7,657 bases of DNA. It comes from Roseiarcus sp035308145 (GTDB lineage: Bacteria > Pseudomonadota > Alphaproteobacteria > Rhizobiales > Beijerinckiaceae). Below the pieces are notes generated by a model. It ran no database searches. It was not told where the DNA came from and saw only the letters and a program-made list of their open reading frames with translations. Both the position numbers and the translations under genes were made by a program. Positions 5,548 through 7,657 of the stretch are shown one piece after another (positions within the stretch are counted from its first letter, which is position 1; each line of letters opens with the position of its first letter). The stretch covers positions 1-7,657 of the forward strand of contig DATGHD010000244.1 in assembly GCA_035308145.1 (NCBI GenBank), given 5' to 3'.

Positions 5548-5931
5548 TCATGTGCGTCGGAGCGCGGCGCAGATGGATAGCCCCGCAATGACCAGCCAGA
5601 ACACGATCATGCCCGTTCCGCCGATCGGCGCGGCGAAGGGAAAAAGCCTGCCGCCGGCGAGGCCCCGCGCGGCGAGATCGGCGGAAAAGAGGCAGGCCGC
5701 GAGGCCAAGCCCGAAGCCGGAGATCAGCAAGGCGCGGCGGAATCCCGCGCGCGCCGCCTGGGCGGCGAGCGCGGAAAGACCGAGCAGCGCAGCGGCGTGC
5801 ATGATCAAGAACAGCGCGCTCGCTTGGGCGAGATCGCCGCCGCCTCTATGGGCCGCAGCCGCGGCGAGCGCGACGCCAGAGGCCCCCATCAGGGCGGCGA
5901 ATGCGCTGAGCGCGTAAGAGAGGCGGGTCAT
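5548..5931 (-). CDS. DUF423-family small membrane protein (YgdD-like)
   Basis: This 127-aa, very hydrophobic protein has four predicted membrane helices (about 4-27, 37-57, 66-83, 100-123) and almost no soluble part. Matches to DUF423 are the helix-1 region around GASGVALAAAAAHRGGG (16-32), where the usual GAFGAH is degenerate but His28 remains; IMHAAALLG (43-51), equivalent to the family's YHALALL; LFSADLAA (81-88), equivalent to LFSGDLY; and APIGGTGMIVFW (101-112), equivalent to TPIGGxxFxxGW. Length fits (about 120-130 aa). The biochemical function of DUF423 proteins is unknown. The ATG at 5931 gives a normal N-terminus although no good ribosome binding site is evident. The gene is divergent from dedA and convergent with the LysE-type gene, so it is probably transcribed alone. 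It is a somewhat diverged family member. Confidence 0.78.
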   Translation of the reverse strand: MTRLSYALSAFAALMGASGVALAAAAAHRGGGDLAQASALFLIMHAAALLGLSALAAQAARAGFRRALLISGFGLGLAACLFSADLAARGLAGGRLFPFAAPIGGTGMIVFWLVIAGLSICAALRRT

Positions 5932-6038
5932 GTCAGGGACTCGCGTGCAACAGCCGTCGGCCGAGGCTTGTCGACCGCGCCATGCGCGGCGTCAACGGCT
6001 TTCCGTCGCTCTCATCCTGCGCTAAGCGAAGGCCCTAT

Positions 6039-6056
6039 GGGGCGCAGAGCCGCCCC
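6039..6056 (+). other. GC stem-loop in the leader of the DedA gene
   Basis: GGGGCG (6039..6044) and CGCCCC (6051..6056) form a perfect 6-bp stem with loop CAGAGC, ending 17 bases before the DedA start. The DedA ATG has no clear Shine-Dalgarno sequence, so this structure may influence initiation, or it may be chance in GC-rich DNA. The rest of the 142-bp divergent gap (5932..6073) shows no clear promoter. Confidence 0.3.
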
Positions 6057-6073
6057 GTCTTCGCGGTTCGCCG

Positions 6074-6730
6074 ATGTCCCTCGTCCATCATCTCCATGAC
6101 CTTGTTCACGCTTACGGTTATTTCGCCGTTTTCGTCGTCGTTTGTCTTGAAAGCGTAGGCGTGCCCATTCCTGGCGAGACGGCGCTGGTCACGGCGGCGA
6201 TTGTCGCAGCGGACCCCAACGAACTGAACATCGTCGGGGTCGTCGCCTCCGCCGCCGCGGGGGCGATTGTTGGCGGCAGCATCGGCTATTGGCTCGGACG
6301 CGAATTCGGCTTTCCATTGATTCTCAAATACGGCCCTTATCTTCATCTCGACGAGCCAAGGCTGAAGCTCGGCCAGTATCTTTTTCAGCGCCACGGCGGA
6401 AAGATTGTGTTCTTCGGCCGTCTGGTCGCTCTCTTACGCGCTTTCGCGGCTCTGCTGGCCGGAATCAATCGACTGTCCTGGCCGCGCTTTTTCCTTTTCA
6501 ATGCGCTCGGCGCAATCGTCTGGGCGAGCCTTTTCGGCCTCGGCGGCTATTTTCTCGGCCAAGCCTTCGAGCATTATGCGCGGCCGGTCGGCGTCGCCGC
6601 GCTGATCGTCGTGGTCATCGGCGTGATCGCGTCGAGCCGCTTTATCGCCCATCACGAACAGCGTCTGATCGCCGAGGCGGAAGCCGCGCTGCCGGGGCCG
6701 CTGGTCGCGCCGAGGGACAAGCCGACCTAG
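6074..6730 (+). CDS. DedA-family membrane protein (SNARE-associated / VTT domain)
   Basis: This 218-aa inner-membrane protein belongs to the DedA (VTT-domain) family, whose members support membrane potential and pH homeostasis and, in several bacteria, undecaprenyl-phosphate or phospholipid flipping. Visible motifs are LESVGVPIPGE (25-35), the re-entrant loop signature with Glu26 and Glu35; GGSIGYWLGREFG (67-79); FFGRLVALLRAFAALLAG (113-130), with Arg116 and Arg122 at the same six-residue spacing as the required arginines of E. coli YqjA; and FFLFNALGAIVWASLFGLGG (139-158). The Pro usual in the RxxPxxR segment is absent (RLVALLR). A last helix spans about 171-188, followed by a charged cytoplasmic tail. 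Length is typical (about 200-220 aa). The ATG gives a standard family N-terminus, though no strong ribosome binding site precedes it. The gene stands alone, divergent from the DUF423 gene. Which DedA paralogue it represents cannot be told. Confidence 0.9.
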   Translation: MSLVHHLHDLVHAYGYFAVFVVVCLESVGVPIPGETALVTAAIVAADPNELNIVGVVASAAAGAIVGGSIGYWLGREFGFPLILKYGPYLHLDEPRLKLGQYLFQRHGGKIVFFGRLVALLRAFAALLAGINRLSWPRFFLFNALGAIVWASLFGLGGYFLGQAFEHYARPVGVAALIVVVIGVIASSRFIAHHEQRLIAEAEAALPGPLVAPRDKPT

Positions 6731-6744
6731 AGGCTTAAGTTCGG

Positions 6745-6799
6745 CCATCCACAGCCTGTCCACAGCTTATCCGACGGCTCGTGGACCGCTTATCCCCAG
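6745..6799 (+). other. Cluster of DnaA-box-like sequences at 11-bp spacing
   Basis: In the 106-bp gap between convergent genes, sequences related to the DnaA box TTATCCACA occur at 6745 (CCATCCACA, 7 of 9), 6756 (CTGTCCACA, 7 of 9), 6767 (TTATCCGAC, 6 of 9) and 6790 (TTATCCCCA, 8 of 9). The first three are spaced exactly 11 bp apart, one helical turn. An overlapping hairpin (GTCCACAGC at 6758..6766 with GCTCGTGGAC at 6777..6786, one bulge) is an alternative reading as a 3'-end structure for the two convergent genes. No box matches the consensus fully, so DnaA binding is a hypothesis. Confidence 0.35.
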
Positions 6800-6836
6800 G
6801 CGCAACAAGCTCGCAGCGGCCTTGCCTTTCAGGACC

Positions 6837-7657
6837 TTATTTCGCCGGTTGCCGAGGCGGGGCGCCCGTCGGCCCAATGCGTTCGGTCGGGCCGATCCAG
6901 AAACGCAAGGGCTCGGAGCGCCGCAAAACGTCGATCGAGATCGTGCGGCTGATCTTGTCGGCGTCGAGTAAGCGCAACAAATCCTCGACGCCGGCGATTC
7001 TTTTGCCGTCCAGCGCGACGATCATGTCGCCGGTCAGGAGGCCGGCCTGATCGGCGGGACTGCCTTGCTCGATCCCGAGGATTCGCGCGCCATTCGCCTG
7101 CTCCAGGCCGAGCCTCAGCGCGATGCGCCGAGGGATCGGAACGGTGCCGGCGCCGATGCCGATATAGGCGCGCCGCACCCGGCCGTGGCGGGCAATCTCG
7201 CCGAGCACGAAATTGGCGGTGTTGGAGGCGACGGCGAAGCAGAGCCCTTGCGCGCCCATGATCATCGCTGTGTTGACGCCAATGACTTCGCCGCGCGAAG
7301 AAACCAGCGGCCCGCCGGAATTGCCGGGGTTCAAGGCGGCGTCCGTCTGGATCACGTCCTCGATCATCCGGCCGCTCTTGGCGCGTAAAGACCGGCCGAG
7401 CGCCGAGACGACGCCGGTCGTCACACTCGCGTCGAAGCCAAGCGGATTGCCGATGGCGATGGCGATCTGGCCGCGCTTCAGCTTCTGCGAGTCGCCAAGC
7501 GCCGCATAGGGGAACGAGGCGTCCTCTTCGATCCGCAGCAAAGCAAGGTCGGTGTCCGCATCGTCGCCGAGCACGCGGGCGGAGAGCACGCGGCCATCGA
7601 GCGTCGTGATATCGGCTGTGCGCCCGCCCTGGATGACGTGGCTGTTCGTCAGTACGA
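6837..7657 (-). CDS. HtrA/Deg-type serine protease, trypsin domain plus one PDZ (partial, runs off right edge)
   Basis: The C-terminal 272 residues of an S1C (HtrA/DegP) protease are visible; the reading frame is open to the window edge, so the N-terminus and any signal peptide or membrane anchor are missing. The whole catalytic triad is present: His6 in VLTNSHVI, Asp36 in DTDLALLRI (34-42) and Ser113 in NPGNSGGPL (109-117), numbered from the first complete codon. IAIGNPLGF (about 66-74) is another family mark. One PDZ domain follows at about 164-257, containing YIGIGAG, the carboxylate-binding region GSPADQAGL and GDMIVALDGKRI. A short Pro-rich tail ends the protein, so there is no second PDZ as in DegP; this resembles DegS-like or other single-PDZ proteases. 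Such enzymes degrade misfolded envelope proteins or cleave regulatory targets. The gene converges on dedA with a 106-bp gap. The GTG at 7589 is internal, not the start. Confidence 0.92.
   Translation of the reverse strand, partial: VLTNSHVIQGGRTADITTLDGRVLSARVLGDDADTDLALLRIEEDASFPYAALGDSQKLKRGQIAIAIGNPLGFDASVTTGVVSALGRSLRAKSGRMIEDVIQTDAALNPGNSGGPLVSSRGEVIGVNTAMIMGAQGLCFAVASNTANFVLGEIARHGRVRRAYIGIGAGTVPIPRRIALRLGLEQANGARILGIEQGSPADQAGLLTGDMIVALDGKRIAGVEDLLRLLDADKISRTISIDVLRRSEPLRFWIGPTERIGPTGAPPRQPAK

Noticed and set aside
4730..5917. A 395-codon plus-strand open frame spanning the regulator-exporter gap, the exporter gene and the antisense of the DUF423 gene
   Set aside because: It lies out of frame over three genes with clear family motifs. 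Its product is Arg/Ala/Pro-rich without any recognisable domain, as expected of a GC-rich shadow frame.
1..7657. CRISPR array, insertion sequence, prophage, tRNA or rRNA gene, toxin-antitoxin or defence system
   Set aside because: No regularly spaced direct repeats, transposase or integrase motifs, cloverleaf-like sequence or recognisable defence domains were seen on either strand.

Overview
The window is GC-rich chromosomal DNA from what looks like an alphaproteobacterium, most likely of the Hyphomicrobiales (Rhizobiales). The evidence is the strong G/C third-position bias, the lack of obvious sigma70 promoters, a short palindromic intergenic repeat of a type common in that class, and the style of the encoded proteins. 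The genus cannot be fixed from this sequence alone. The content looks like ordinary core and housekeeping DNA. I see no transposase, integrase, phage gene, tRNA, rRNA or CRISPR array.

Layout from left to right. On the minus strand, a pyridoxal kinase gene (pdxY, 350..1207) is followed 6 bp later by the 5' part of a PhzF-family isomerase/epimerase gene (1..343, cut by the window edge). The two look like a translationally coupled pair. A 285-bp, locally A-rich divergent spacer (1208..1492) with several small dyads separates pdxY from a secreted lytic transglycosylase gene on the plus strand (1493..2098), which ends in a strong GC hairpin. A TTG-initiated adenine deaminase gene (ade, 2215..3921, plus) comes next. 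The convergent spacer after it carries a palindromic repeat (3950..4035).

A WYL-domain HTH regulator (4063..4761, minus) is divergent from a LysE/RhtB-type exporter (4875..5525, plus). A perfect 8-5-8 inverted repeat (4789..4809) lies between them and looks like the operator of an autoregulated exporter module. This is the most informative regulatory unit in the window. A small DUF423-type membrane protein (5548..5931, minus) converges on the exporter and is divergent from a DedA-family membrane protein (6074..6730, plus). The window closes with the C-terminal part of an HtrA/Deg-type serine protease with one PDZ domain (6837..7657, minus, cut by the edge). The short convergent gap before it (6731..6836) holds DnaA-box-like sequences at 11-bp spacing.

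Functionally the genes cover vitamin B6 salvage, purine salvage, peptidoglycan turnover, a regulated efflux protein, membrane homeostasis (DedA) and envelope protein quality control (HtrA). Nothing here demonstrates a new multi-gene system. The most checkable leads are the WYL-exporter operator and the phased DnaA-box-like cluster.
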